This document shows, piece after piece, positions 32,819 through 40,829 of a stretch of 64,000 nt of DNA. The stretch's first letter is position 1; each line of letters begins with the position of its first letter. A program made the translations under genes and the position numbers. Source of the DNA: an uncultured Atopobiaceae bacterium. Its GTDB lineage: Bacteria > Actinomycetota > Coriobacteriia > Coriobacteriales > Atopobiaceae. Under the pieces are notes generated by a model. It saw nothing but the letters and a program-made list of their open reading frames with translations, was not told the origin of the DNA and searched no databases. The stretch spans positions 1 to 64,000 of the forward strand of contig CALUJM010000001.1 of NCBI GenBank assembly GCA_944320975.1. The letters are read 5' to 3'.

Positions 32819-33469
32819 CTACTCTCCAGAGTTTTCGGTCGGCGCGTCGCGCCAAACGTACTCGATAGACACCTCGTCGCCGAGGGCTGCGTAGAACAGC
32901 CGTGAAATCTGGGCTTCCGCCTGGGCCTGAGCCTCCTCAAGCAAGCCGCCCTCGGTCGCCTGCTCCTCGCTTTGCTCGACGCACCAGCGCTGAAACTCAT
33001 CGACATCGCCCACCTGGATAGGGTTGAGCATATTGTTGTTCTCCTCGAGCACGCCGGAAGTATCCATGTCCGGAGTGTTTGAAATGATGTATGCCGGATC
33101 AAGGGTGATGGTCACACGGTCACCCTGATCGTCAATCTCCGCGGTCTCCAGGTTCACGCCCGCTTTTATCGTCCCGGCATAGCGATACCAGAAACTGTTA
33201 CCCGTAAATGGCAGGTCAAACAGACCAAAAAACGAACTGGCGTCGGACTGCTTGTCGACGATGTTGTAGTCCTGGGAGACGGACACCAACTCGTTTTGCT
33301 CCACGATGCGCCCGAAGACGACGCTTGCATTCTCGGGAACCCCCTTGTCAGGCGGGTTGTAGTTCGAGAAGAACAACGTTCCCACAATGCCGATGACCAG
33401 ACCCGCAGCAGCGCAGATTCCGCCGACCTTGGCAAGCTTGATCTTTGCCGCCGACATCTTAAGCGCCAT
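32819..33469 (-). CDS. DUF4230-like membrane-anchored protein
   Basis: 216 residues with one N-terminal membrane helix (VGGICAAAGLVIGIVGTLFF) and an extracytoplasmic domain: ASVVFGRIVEQNELVSVSQDYNIVDK..., ITLDPAYIISNTPDMD. This resembles the DUF4230 family, of unknown function. The Glu/Gln-rich C-terminal stretch looks helical. Divergent from the XRE regulator at 33546 across a perfect palindrome. Confidence 0.7.
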   Translation of the reverse strand: MALKMSAAKIKLAKVGGICAAAGLVIGIVGTLFFSNYNPPDKGVPENASVVFGRIVEQNELVSVSQDYNIVDKQSDASSFFGLFDLPFTGNSFWYRYAGTIKAGVNLETAEIDDQGDRVTITLDPAYIISNTPDMDTSGVLEENNNMLNPIQVGDVDEFQRWCVEQSEEQATEGGLLEEAQAQAEAQISRLFYAALGDEVSIEYVWRDAPTENSGE

Positions 33470-33495
33470 ATCGTCTCCTCCTCTTAGTCAGTATG

Positions 33496-33511
33496 GCTCT
33501 CTATAGAGAGC
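33496..33511. promoter_or_regulatory. Perfect 16-bp palindrome, candidate operator
   Basis: GCTCTCTATAGAGAGC, flanked by ATG/CAT so that symmetry extends further, midway between the divergent DUF4230-like gene (start 33469) and the small XRE regulator (start 33546). Confidence 0.6.
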
Positions 33512-33545
33512 ATGTTCCGATGGTACCGCTTCTATCCTTACCCGC

Positions 33546-33761
33546 ATGGACAATGCAAAGGAGAAACGGGCCATCGGCTCACGAATCCGCGCCGAGCGTG
33601 CCGCCCACGGCATCTCTCAGCGTCAGCTCGCGCTCATGACGGGCACGAGCCGCTCCTACCTCTGGAAGATAGAGACAGGAGCGGCAGATATGGGCATCGA
33701 CGTCCTTATCCGCATTGCCCGAGCGCTTGATGTGCGGGTCAGCGACCTGATTGAGTTCTAG
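33546..33761 (+). CDS. Small XRE-family regulator
   Basis: 71 residues, almost entirely an HTH_3 domain: IGSRIRAERAAHGISQRQLALMTGTSRSYLWKIETG with recognition helix SRSYLWKIE, ending VRVSDLIEF. Probably binds the palindrome at 33496-33511 and controls itself and the divergent gene; this is inferred from position. Confidence 0.88.
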   Translation: MDNAKEKRAIGSRIRAERAAHGISQRQLALMTGTSRSYLWKIETGAADMGIDVLIRIARALDVRVSDLIEF

Positions 33762-33778
33762 ACCCGCGCTCTTTTCGC

Positions 33779-34687
33779 TTACTCGGCCTCTTCCGCCTCC
33801 CCAACGGGGTATCCAGAATCCGGCGCCTTGGTGACGTTCAGCGTGATGGATTCCAACGTCTGACTGTCGATGAGGTTGCTGAACTCCGTCCCGTCGCTGT
33901 CGGTCATATAGGTCATCTGGATCACCGTATTGGGGCTGACGCTCTGGCCCGTGACCATGTAGCTTGCCAGCTGGGCCTTGTCCTCGAAGTCGATGTACGC
34001 GCCATCATCGGGAACAACGTCAAAGGTAATGTAGCCATGTCCGTAAGCATCGGTAAGGTTGCCTGCAAGCGAGTAATAGCCGCACTCGGCAAGGTTGCGC
34101 CCAACGTAGTCGCGGACGTAATGGGTGTACTTGTCCGAAGACGGCTCGATTACCGTCAGGCCAGGATCTCCCGTCGAGGCGCCGACCTTGCTCACGGCGA
34201 GGACGATCTCGTCTATGGTCTGGAAATTCACGAGGTTGCTGTACTCCTCGCCCTTGTCGTCAACCTCGTAGACGTACTTCATCTCCGTGTTGGGCTCGAG
34301 GTTCTGGCCGGTGACGACGTACTCCTTGAGCTGCTCCTCGTTGCCGGGGTCAACATAGGTTCCGTCATCGGCGACGTAGATGACCTTAATGTTGCCGTCG
34401 CCGTAGTAATCGTGTCGGAAGCCGTCGAGCGCCTCGTAGCCAACCGTGGCGGCGTTCATTCCCACATAGTTCTTGATGTACCAGGTGTACTTGTCCGGAG
34501 AGGGCGTTATCGTGACAGAGGGCTGCTCAGCCTCCGTCACCGGTTCCGTCTCATTTGATGCCTCGGAACCTTCCTGGGCGGGGGAGTCCGTCGAGGGGCT
34601 GTTGGCCCCCGTACCACCGCACGCACCCAGCGACAGAGCGGCCGCCACGGCAACCACGCATGCGAATCCCTTTTTCACGTTTGTCAC
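33779..34687 (-). CDS. Lipoprotein with two PASTA-like repeats
   Basis: 302 residues. Signal peptide with lipobox SLGAC|GG (Cys about 23), a Ser/Glu-rich spacer, then two tandem repeats of about 105 residues (62-165 and 175-285). Both begin PS(P/S)DKYT(W/H)Y(I/V)(K/R)(N/D)YVG and contain VVTGQ.../MVTGQS and EYSNLVNFQT/EFSNLIDSQT. The YVG-N-A...GY core is reminiscent of PASTA domains. It follows the kinase gene, and a TCAGT-N5-ACTGA site lies upstream, so it may work with the kinase at the cell surface. Confidence 0.75.
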   Translation of the reverse strand: MTNVKKGFACVVAVAAALSLGACGGTGANSPSTDSPAQEGSEASNETEPVTEAEQPSVTITPSPDKYTWYIKNYVGMNAATVGYEALDGFRHDYYGDGNIKVIYVADDGTYVDPGNEEQLKEYVVTGQNLEPNTEMKYVYEVDDKGEEYSNLVNFQTIDEIVLAVSKVGASTGDPGLTVIEPSSDKYTHYVRDYVGRNLAECGYYSLAGNLTDAYGHGYITFDVVPDDGAYIDFEDKAQLASYMVTGQSVSPNTVIQMTYMTDSDGTEFSNLIDSQTLESITLNVTKAPDSGYPVGEAEEAE

Positions 34688-34775
34688 CCTTTCTTTTCTG
34701 CACGCTCTTCTCGCCCCAGTGCGAGCCAGCTCAGAAGACTTTCGTCAATTCTGAAAGGGGTATCCGGGCAATTCC

Positions 34776-34790
34776 TCAGTTGCCAACTGA
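34776..34790. promoter_or_regulatory. TCAGT-N5-ACTGA operator-like site
   Basis: TCAGTTGCCAACTGA, 89 bp upstream of the lipoprotein start and inside a short 120-bp intergenic. The same dyad occurs twice upstream of the kinase (36445, 36464). Confidence 0.6.
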
Positions 34791-34809
34791 ATTACGCGAA
34801 CGGTCGGCG

Positions 34810-36402
34810 TTACCACGCTTGGGCGCAGATCTCGTAGGTCGAATACTCCGGAATGTCGTAGGAAGAAATCTCAAACGACGTGCTCTCTCCCACCGCAGGC
34901 CGGCTCACGAACGTAATAAAACCGTAGATGATCGCTCCGGACTCGTCACGCAGGATCAGGGAAACAGCCACCTGGCTCCCGCCGTCCGCGCCATCGTCCT
35001 TCTCGGTGGTGACCTCGCCCACAAAGCTCGTCGTGCCATACCTCTCGGGCAGGACGCTTACGCCAGAAACGGAAAACGCGGAGCTCTGCGCCACAGACCC
35101 GATGTTGTAGTCCTGCGGGGCAATAGGCGAGAAGTCCACGGTCGCGGGAGGCATTCCCCCGTTGCCCGACTGGCCGCCATAATAGGCGACTTCCCCAGAC
35201 GGCGCCGCGCTGAAGTACTGCTCCTCCGAGAAGATCACGTTGCCGGAGGCGTCGCGACCGGTAATGGTAACGCCAGGCAGCTCGATCTCCGCGTCGCCGC
35301 CGCTGCGCAGCCCGATCGCATAGTGCACGAACCCCTGGTCATCAGCAGACCAGCCGGACTCGACGATCTCGAGCTCCGGCAGCGCATCCGCAGGCGCGTC
35401 TCCGGTCGCAGGCGCGTCTCCGGTCGCAGGCACGTCACCCCCGACGGGCGCGCTCGCCGCGGGCTCATTTGCGGCCGGGAGCGCCTCGTCCTTCTCGCCC
35501 CCGCCGAACGCCGCCGCCAGCGCGATTGCAACCGCCGCCGCAAACGCCACGACCGCCATCGCGGCGAGAAGAACCTTCAGCCAGCTGCGCCCGCGCGTAA
35601 CGGGAGCTGACGGCGGGGTGACGGCGTGCTTTGGCGCAGCCCCGCCCTCGCCCCTGAGCGCCGCCGCGAGCTCCGAGACGCTCTGATAGCGGGCGCTCGG
35701 CTCCATCGCGCTCGCCCTGGCCACCACCGCGCGCAGCGCGGCAGGAGCGTCCGCGAGCGCGTCCTCGTACTTCTCGGCCTCCGCAGGCGGCACACCCGTG
35801 GCCAGGTAGCCGAGCACGCGCCCGAGGGAGTAGACGTCGGAGCGGGCATCGGTCTGCGCGAAGCCGTACTGCTCGGGGGAGGCGAAGCCGTAGGTCCCGA
35901 GCTGCGTGGTGTCGCGCGTGGCGCCCTCCACGCGAAAGCGCGCGATCCCCAGGTCGATGAGGTGCGCCCCGTCCGCCGCCACGATCACGTTGGCGGGCGA
36001 GACGTCGCGGTGCACGATGCCGTGCGCATGGAGCGCGCCCACTGCCTCGCACAGCTGGAGGACCAGCTCGCGCGCGTCCTTCTCGGCAAATCGGCCGCGC
36101 GCGGCGACGAGCTGCTCGAGGTTCTCGCCGGGCACGTAGTCGCAGACCACGACGAACTCGTCCGGCATCTCGTAGGTCGCCTCCACATGGGGCAGGCGCG
36201 CGCAGCCGCATTCCGCGAGCGTCGCCCACACGCCGCGCCGGGCCAGCTTGGAGGGGATGCGCTTGCGGACGAAGGGGCCGGAGCCATCGAGCGTCACGAG
36301 CTCGGTCACGCCACCCGCGCCCCGCGCGAGAACGCGCTCGACGCGATACGCGTCATCGATGCCCATGGCATGTATGACCTGCTCGTCGTTCAAGCCCGCC
36401 AC
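34810..36402 (-). CDS. Membrane-anchored Ser/Thr protein kinase
   Basis: 530 residues. Kinase domain about 15-260: degenerate glycine loop LARGAGGVTELV, Lys in VRKRIPSKL, catalytic HRDVSPANV, Mg-binding DLG (instead of DFG), and APE replaced by SPE (FASPEQYG). After a basic linker comes one membrane helix (about 275-300, VLLAAMAVVAFAAAVAIAL), an Ala/Pro/Gly repeat (PATGDAPATGDAPA), and an extracellular domain of about 190 residues with no PASTA repeats. GTG start with a poorly spaced AGGAGG; ATG at 36366 is an alternative. Confidence 0.88.
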   Translation of the reverse strand: MAGLNDEQVIHAMGIDDAYRVERVLARGAGGVTELVTLDGSGPFVRKRIPSKLARRGVWATLAECGCARLPHVEATYEMPDEFVVVCDYVPGENLEQLVAARGRFAEKDARELVLQLCEAVGALHAHGIVHRDVSPANVIVAADGAHLIDLGIARFRVEGATRDTTQLGTYGFASPEQYGFAQTDARSDVYSLGRVLGYLATGVPPAEAEKYEDALADAPAALRAVVARASAMEPSARYQSVSELAAALRGEGGAAPKHAVTPPSAPVTRGRSWLKVLLAAMAVVAFAAAVAIALAAAFGGGEKDEALPAANEPAASAPVGGDVPATGDAPATGDAPADALPELEIVESGWSADDQGFVHYAIGLRSGGDAEIELPGVTITGRDASGNVIFSEEQYFSAAPSGEVAYYGGQSGNGGMPPATVDFSPIAPQDYNIGSVAQSSAFSVSGVSVLPERYGTTSFVGEVTTEKDDGADGGSQVAVSLILRDESGAIIYGFITFVSRPAVGESTSFEISSYDIPEYSTYEICAQAW

Positions 36403-36444
36403 CCTTGGTCGAAACCTCCTGCAAGACCATAGTACAGGCTATAT

Positions 36445-36478
36445 TCAGTCGGGAACTGATTCCTCAGTAGGCAACTGA
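36445..36478. promoter_or_regulatory. Two tandem TCAGT-N5-ACTGA sites upstream of the kinase
   Basis: TCAGTCGGGAACTGA (36445-36459) and TCAGTAGGCAACTGA (36464-36478) lie 19 bp apart, 43-76 bp upstream of the kinase GTG. Together with 34776-34790 they define a shared dyad that a local HTH protein could bind. Confidence 0.65.
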
Positions 36479-36513
36479 GAAGAACGCGGGGCTGCGGGCG
36501 CGCCGGGCCGGGG

Positions 36514-36975
36514 CTAGGAGTGCAGCGGGCCCGTCCCGAAGAGGGTCTTCTCGCCGAGGCGGTAGAGCTCGTCGTCTGCCTGCGAGCGCGTGAAGCCGTG
36601 CTCCACGCACCAGATGATCACCGCGTCGCGGCGAAGCTTGGGCCAGAGCTCGGAGACGCCGTCCAGCCGCAGCAGTCGCTGGGTCTCGCGCAGGTCGCAG
36701 CCCAGGCCAAAGGCCAGCATGAGGGCATGGTCCCGGCCGAGGCGGCTCTTGCCCGCGAAGACGTCGTAGACGAAGGTGCCGTTGAGGCCGGAGGCGCGGA
36801 CGACGTCGGCGCGCTTGAGGCCCTTGGCGGCGAGCAGCTCATGGAGGTAGTCGGGCAGCTCGCGGTCGATCGTGAGGTCCTGGTCGAGATAGGCCTCGGG
36901 CGTCTGGGCGGCGAGCAGGCGCTCGAGGAGCTCCTCGGTCAGGCGCTCACGCGGCGCCTCGTTCTTCTCGGCCAC
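36514..36975 (-). CDS. HTH-domain protein upstream of the kinase
   Basis: 153 residues, GTG start at 36975 with GGGAGG 4 nt upstream. Central HTH-like segment LKRADVVRASGLNGTFVYDVFAGKSR (about 53-78) of XRE/Cro type with a helical C-terminus (RRDAVIIWCVEHGFTRSQADDELY). It is immediately upstream of the kinase and may be its transcriptional partner. The regulated genes are inferred. Confidence 0.75.
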   Translation of the reverse strand: MAEKNEAPRERLTEELLERLLAAQTPEAYLDQDLTIDRELPDYLHELLAAKGLKRADVVRASGLNGTFVYDVFAGKSRLGRDHALMLAFGLGCDLRETQRLLRLDGVSELWPKLRRDAVIIWCVEHGFTRSQADDELYRLGEKTLFGTGPLHS

Positions 36976-36993
36976 GGTGCCTCCCAACTATTG

Positions 36994-37033
36994 GCAGGTT
37001 TTATCTGCGGTTTTGTACCTGTCCCATTTTGAA
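36994..37033. repeat. Family B half-element (relic)
   Basis: GCAGGTTTTATCTGCGGTTTTGTACCTGTCCCATTTTGAA matches the loop plus one arm of the element at 46212-46310, with mutations and no opposite arm. It ends 3 bp from the metA stop. Confidence 0.7.
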
Positions 37034-37036
37034 GGG

Positions 37037-38002
37037 CTAGAACTTGTCGACGTGTCCCGTCGCGCGGCTGCGCAGGTCGGCGATCGCGGCCGGAATCTCG
37101 TCGAGGTCGTACGGCGTCATCTGGTAGACCCAGTTGAGCCAGTTGCGGTAGAGCAGGTTGGCATGCGCGCGCCAGGTGAACAGCGGCTGCTTCTCCGGGT
37201 CGTCGTCCGGGAAATAGTTCTCGGGCACGCGGATGGGCAGGCCCTTGTGGAAGTCGCGCCAGAACTCGTCGGCCAGGGTGTCGCGGCCGTACTCGAAGTG
37301 GCCGGTCACGTAGACCTCGTGGAAGTCGCGCGTGGCGAGAAGCGACGGCCCGCTCGTGAAGCCCTCGGAGAGCACGCAGAGCTCGGGGTGCTCGGCCAGC
37401 GCATTGGTGTCGATGGCGGCGTGGCGGGAGTGCGGCATGTAGTGCACCTCGTCGAAGCCGTTGGTGAGGAAGCTGTACTCGTCGCAGAGGCGCTGCTTGA
37501 AGACGCCGAAGAGCTTGGCGCCGAGCTGGCGCTTGGGGATGCCGTAGAGGTGCCAGAGGCCGCCGAGCGCCGCCCAGCACAGATACATCGTCGAGAAGAC
37601 GTGCTCCTGGCTCCAGTCCACGATCTCGCAGAACTCGTCCCAGTAGTCCACGTCCTCGTAGTCGAGGTGCTCCACCGGCGCGCCCGTGATGATGAGTCCG
37701 TCGTAGTTCTTATCGCGGAAGACGTCGAACGTGTCGTAGAACTTGACGAGGTGGTCCTGCGAGACGTGCGTGGACTCGTGGGTGGAGACGCGCATGAAGT
37801 CGCAGCTCACCTGCAGCGGGGACTTGGAGATGAGGCGCAGGATCTGGGTCTCGGTCTCGATCTTGGTGGGCATGAGGTTCAAGATCGCCACGCGCAGGGG
37901 ACGAATCTCCTGGTGGCTGGCCACCTCCTCCTCGAGGGCGAAGATGCGCTCCTGCTGCAGGATCTTCTTGGCGGGCAGGCCGTCAGGGATGTTGATGGGC
38001 AT
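37037..38002 (-). CDS. metA: Homoserine O-acyltransferase (MetA)
   Basis: First committed step of methionine synthesis; 321 residues. The catalytic Cys is in YLCWAALGGLWHLYG, and the His-Glu pair in GHFEYGRDTLADEF. Characteristic N-terminus MPINIPDGLPAKKIL and LNLMPTKIETE. ATG 38002 has GGAG 6 nt upstream. MetA proteins use acetyl- or succinyl-CoA depending on one active-site residue, so the acyl donor is left open. No SAM riboswitch is visible upstream. Confidence 0.95.
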   Translation of the reverse strand: MPINIPDGLPAKKILQQERIFALEEEVASHQEIRPLRVAILNLMPTKIETETQILRLISKSPLQVSCDFMRVSTHESTHVSQDHLVKFYDTFDVFRDKNYDGLIITGAPVEHLDYEDVDYWDEFCEIVDWSQEHVFSTMYLCWAALGGLWHLYGIPKRQLGAKLFGVFKQRLCDEYSFLTNGFDEVHYMPHSRHAAIDTNALAEHPELCVLSEGFTSGPSLLATRDFHEVYVTGHFEYGRDTLADEFWRDFHKGLPIRVPENYFPDDDPEKQPLFTWRAHANLLYRNWLNWVYQMTPYDLDEIPAAIADLRSRATGHVDKF

Positions 38003-38061
38003 GCGGACTCCGTTTCTGCGGCTTAACCTGTCCAGTATAACCACGTCAGCGCCCATGCTCT

Positions 38062-38067
38062 ATACTT
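38062..38067 (+). promoter_or_regulatory. -10 element placed for a leaderless transcript
   Basis: TATACT ends 6 bp before the ATG at 38074, so transcription would begin at or next to the start codon. No ribosome-binding site is present (upstream CTTGTCCCC). Confidence 0.5.
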
Positions 38068-38073
38068 GTCCCC

Positions 38074-39336
38074 ATGACTACTACATTTGCCGAGCTCGGG
38101 CTAAACGAGCAGATCCTCGCCGGGGTCGACTCCCTCGGCTTCACCACGCCGACCCCCGTCCAGGCCCAGGCCATCCCCGTGGTGCTCACAGGGCGCGACA
38201 TCGTCGCCTCCGCGCAGACGGGCACGGGCAAGACCGCCGCCTTCGCGCTGCCGACGCTGCAGCTCATCGCGGGCGCCAAGGGCAAGGGGCCGCACGCGCT
38301 GGTGGTCACGCCCACCCGCGAGCTCGCTGCGCAGATCGAGAGCGTCGTGAGCGTCGTGTGCGAGAAGACCGGGCAGCGCGCGGTCATCGTCATGGGCGGC
38401 GCAAAGTTCGACCGCCAGATCAAGGAGCTCGAGCGCGGCTGCGACCTGCTCGTGGCGACGCCGGGGCGCCTCATCGACCTCATGGAGCACAAGCACGTGA
38501 GCCTCGCGAACGTGGGCGTGCTGGTCCTGGACGAGGCGGACCGCATGCTCGACATGGGCTTCTGGCCGAGCGTGCGGCGCATCATGCACGCGCTTCCCGA
38601 GAAGCACCAGACGCTGCTCTTCTCGGCGACCATCCCGCCGTCGATCAAGTCCACGATCGACGCGCTGCTCACCGACCCCGCCACCGTGGAGATCTCCCGC
38701 GTGGGCGAGACGGCCGACACCGTCGAGGAGCACCTCTGTCCCGTCACCCAGGGCCAGAAGACCGAGCTGCTGCGCGCCCTTCTCGACACCGGCGGCGCGG
38801 CGGGCGAGAAGCCCGAGCGCGTGCTCGTGTTCTGCCGCACCAAGCATCGCGTGGACGACGTCTCCAAGACCCTCAAGGCCGCCGGCGTCCGCGTTGACGT
38901 CATGCACGCCGACCGCCCACAGCAGGCCCGCGCCCGCGCGCTCGAGCGCTTCCGCGAGGGCAAGGTCCAGGTGCTCGTGGCCACCGACGTCATGAGCCGC
39001 GGCATCGACGTCTCCGGGATCGACGCGGTCGTCAACTTCGACGTGCCCATGGACCCGGAGGACTACGTCCACCGCATCGGCCGCACGGGCCGTGCCGGGG
39101 CGACCGGCCACGCCTACACCTTCGTGGCGCCGGACGAGATCAGCCCCCTGCGCGAGATCGAGTACTTCACCAAGAAGCTCGTGCCCGTGTGGGACCTCCC
39201 CGGTTTCACCTATGACGCAGGCCGCATCATCCCGCAGGAGGGGCGCGCGACCAAGCGCTCCACGCGCACCATGTTCGCGGGGTCGCGCCAGCGCGGCCGG
39301 GGCTTCGGCGGCGGGCGCTACGGCCGCCACTACTAG
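38074..39336 (+). CDS. DEAD-box ATP-dependent RNA helicase
   Basis: 420 residues with all helicase motifs: Q motif (FTTPTPVQAQAIP), AQTGTGKTAAF, PTRELAAQ, TPGRL, DEAD, SAT, and in the second RecA domain VLVFCRTK, VATDVMSRGIDV and HRIGRTGRAG. The C-terminus is Arg/Gly-rich (RQRGRGFGGGRYGRHY), an RNA-binding tail. Likely involved in ribosome assembly or mRNA turnover. Confidence 0.95.
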   Translation: MTTTFAELGLNEQILAGVDSLGFTTPTPVQAQAIPVVLTGRDIVASAQTGTGKTAAFALPTLQLIAGAKGKGPHALVVTPTRELAAQIESVVSVVCEKTGQRAVIVMGGAKFDRQIKELERGCDLLVATPGRLIDLMEHKHVSLANVGVLVLDEADRMLDMGFWPSVRRIMHALPEKHQTLLFSATIPPSIKSTIDALLTDPATVEISRVGETADTVEEHLCPVTQGQKTELLRALLDTGGAAGEKPERVLVFCRTKHRVDDVSKTLKAAGVRVDVMHADRPQQARARALERFREGKVQVLVATDVMSRGIDVSGIDAVVNFDVPMDPEDYVHRIGRTGRAGATGHAYTFVAPDEISPLREIEYFTKKLVPVWDLPGFTYDAGRIIPQEGRATKRSTRTMFAGSRQRGRGFGGGRYGRHY

Positions 39337-39340
39337 TCTG

Positions 39341-39401
39341 TCAATTGGGGACAGTCCCCAACTCACATAAAACTTTTGTGCTAATTGGGGACTGTCCCCA
39401 A
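39341..39401. repeat. Family B palindrome pair
   Basis: Two short palindromes TTGGGGACAGTCCCCAA (39345-39361) and TTGGGGACTGTCCCCAA (39385-39401) separated by 23 bp containing a small AAAACTTTTGTG stretch; they start a few bases after the helicase stop and end 17 bp before the next start. Confidence 0.85.
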
Positions 39402-39418
39402 CGCGCAGAGGAGGGCGT

Positions 39419-40681
39419 ATGAAGCAGGCGCGTCCGTATCCGCGCGTCACCGTCACCCGCAAGGCGGCGCGCTCGCTCGCCGGCGGTCACCCGTGGGTCT
39501 TCGAGGGAGAGGTCCTCGATGCCGAGCCCGCCGAGAACGGCGACGTCGTCGACCTCTTCGAGGAGAACGGGACCTGGCAGGGGGCGGGCCTGCTCTCGCT
39601 GGAGTCCAAGATCCGCGTCCGCGTGGTCACGCGCAACGCCAACGACCGCGTCGACGAGGCCTTCTGGCGCCGGCGCGCAGCCTGGGCGTGGCAGCACCGC
39701 CGCACCGCGATGGGCGGCCGCGCCCTGCCGGGCACAGAGCCCGACACCACCTGCTGCCGCGTGGTCTTCTCGGAAGCCGACGGCTTCCCGGGCCTGGTGG
39801 CGGACCGCTACGAGAACATCCTGGTCACCCAGGTGGGAACCGTGGGCATGGAGCGCCTGCGGCCCGTCGTGTACTCAGCGCTTCTCGACGCGCTCGCCGC
39901 GGATGGCGAGAAGATCGACGCAATCTACGAGCGAAACGACGGCCCGTCCCGCGCCAAGGAGGGCCTCGCCCAGTACAAGGGCTGGTGGGACGGCCTGCCC
40001 GCACCCGAGACCCCGCGCATCATGGTGCGCGAGAACGGCCTCGCCTTTGACCTCGACATCGAGAACAGCCAGAAGACCGGGTTCTTCCTCGACCAGAAGT
40101 ACAACCGCCGCGCCGTACGGGAGATCGCGTCAGGGCGCCGCGTACTCGACTGCTTCTGCCACGTGGGCCCCTTCGGCCTCAACGCGGCCGCCGGCGGCGC
40201 CGAGCTCGTGCGCTGCGTGGACGTGAGCCAGACGGCCATCGACCTCGCCCGCGAGAACGCGCGCCTCAACGGGCTCGATGGGCGCATGGGCTTCACCTGC
40301 GCAAACGTCCTCGACTACCTGCCGGAGCTCCGCGCGGACCGCGGACGGCTGCGCGAGGAGGGCGGGCCGTTCGACCTCATCGTGCTGGACCCGCCCGCCT
40401 TCACCAAGAGCCGCGGCACCGTCTCCCATGCCGCGCGCGGGTACCGGGAGATCAACTACGAGGCCCTGCGCCTCCTCCCGCGCGGCGGCTACCTCGCCAC
40501 GTGCAGCTGCTCGCACTTCATGACCCGCGATCTTCTCGCCAAGGCGATCGCGGAGGCCGCGCACCAGGCGAACGTGCAGCTCAAGCAGGTCGAGGAGCGC
40601 CAGCAGGCCCCCGACCACCCCATTCTCTGGGGCTTTTCCGAGAGCCACTACCTGGACTTCTTCATCTTCCAGGTGGTCTAG
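39419..40681 (+). CDS. RlmI-like class I SAM-dependent rRNA methyltransferase
   Basis: 420 residues: N-terminal PUA domain (about 1-75, TVTRKAARSLAGGHPWVFEGEV), central EEHEA-like domain, then a Rossmann methyltransferase with NSQKTGFFLDQKYNR, motif I DCFCHVGPFGLNA and the cytosine-C5-type VLDPPAF. RlmI methylates 23S rRNA C1962 in E. coli; the exact position here is inferred. Ribosome-binding site GAGGAGGGCGT. Confidence 0.9.
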   Translation: MKQARPYPRVTVTRKAARSLAGGHPWVFEGEVLDAEPAENGDVVDLFEENGTWQGAGLLSLESKIRVRVVTRNANDRVDEAFWRRRAAWAWQHRRTAMGGRALPGTEPDTTCCRVVFSEADGFPGLVADRYENILVTQVGTVGMERLRPVVYSALLDALAADGEKIDAIYERNDGPSRAKEGLAQYKGWWDGLPAPETPRIMVRENGLAFDLDIENSQKTGFFLDQKYNRRAVREIASGRRVLDCFCHVGPFGLNAAAGGAELVRCVDVSQTAIDLARENARLNGLDGRMGFTCANVLDYLPELRADRGRLREEGGPFDLIVLDPPAFTKSRGTVSHAARGYREINYEALRLLPRGGYLATCSCSHFMTRDLLAKAIAEAAHQANVQLKQVEERQQAPDHPILWGFSESHYLDFFIFQVV

Positions 40682-40730
40682 ACCGTGCAAATCAAATAAA
40701 CGCGCACCGTTTGTCTTTTGCGAAATTCCG

Positions 40731-40762
40731 ACCTGCGGTTCTGCACCTGTCCCTTTTTGAAT
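40731..40762. repeat. Family B half-element (relic)
   Basis: ACCTGCGGTTCTGCACCTGTCCC followed by TTTTTGAATG matches loop plus right arm of the family-B element; no left arm remains. It lies in the 148-bp gap before the lactate permease. Confidence 0.7.
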
Positions 40763-40829
40763 GCCCATCGCGATGGTGCGCAGTGCTACATTAGGGGGCT
40801 GAAAGTCACGCGCGTCTCCGGGAGTAGCT

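Noticed and set aside
30600..37000. The 30.6-37 kb island as a prophage
   Set aside because: No integrase, terminase, capsid or attachment-site duplication was seen; only TA, regulatory and envelope genes are present.
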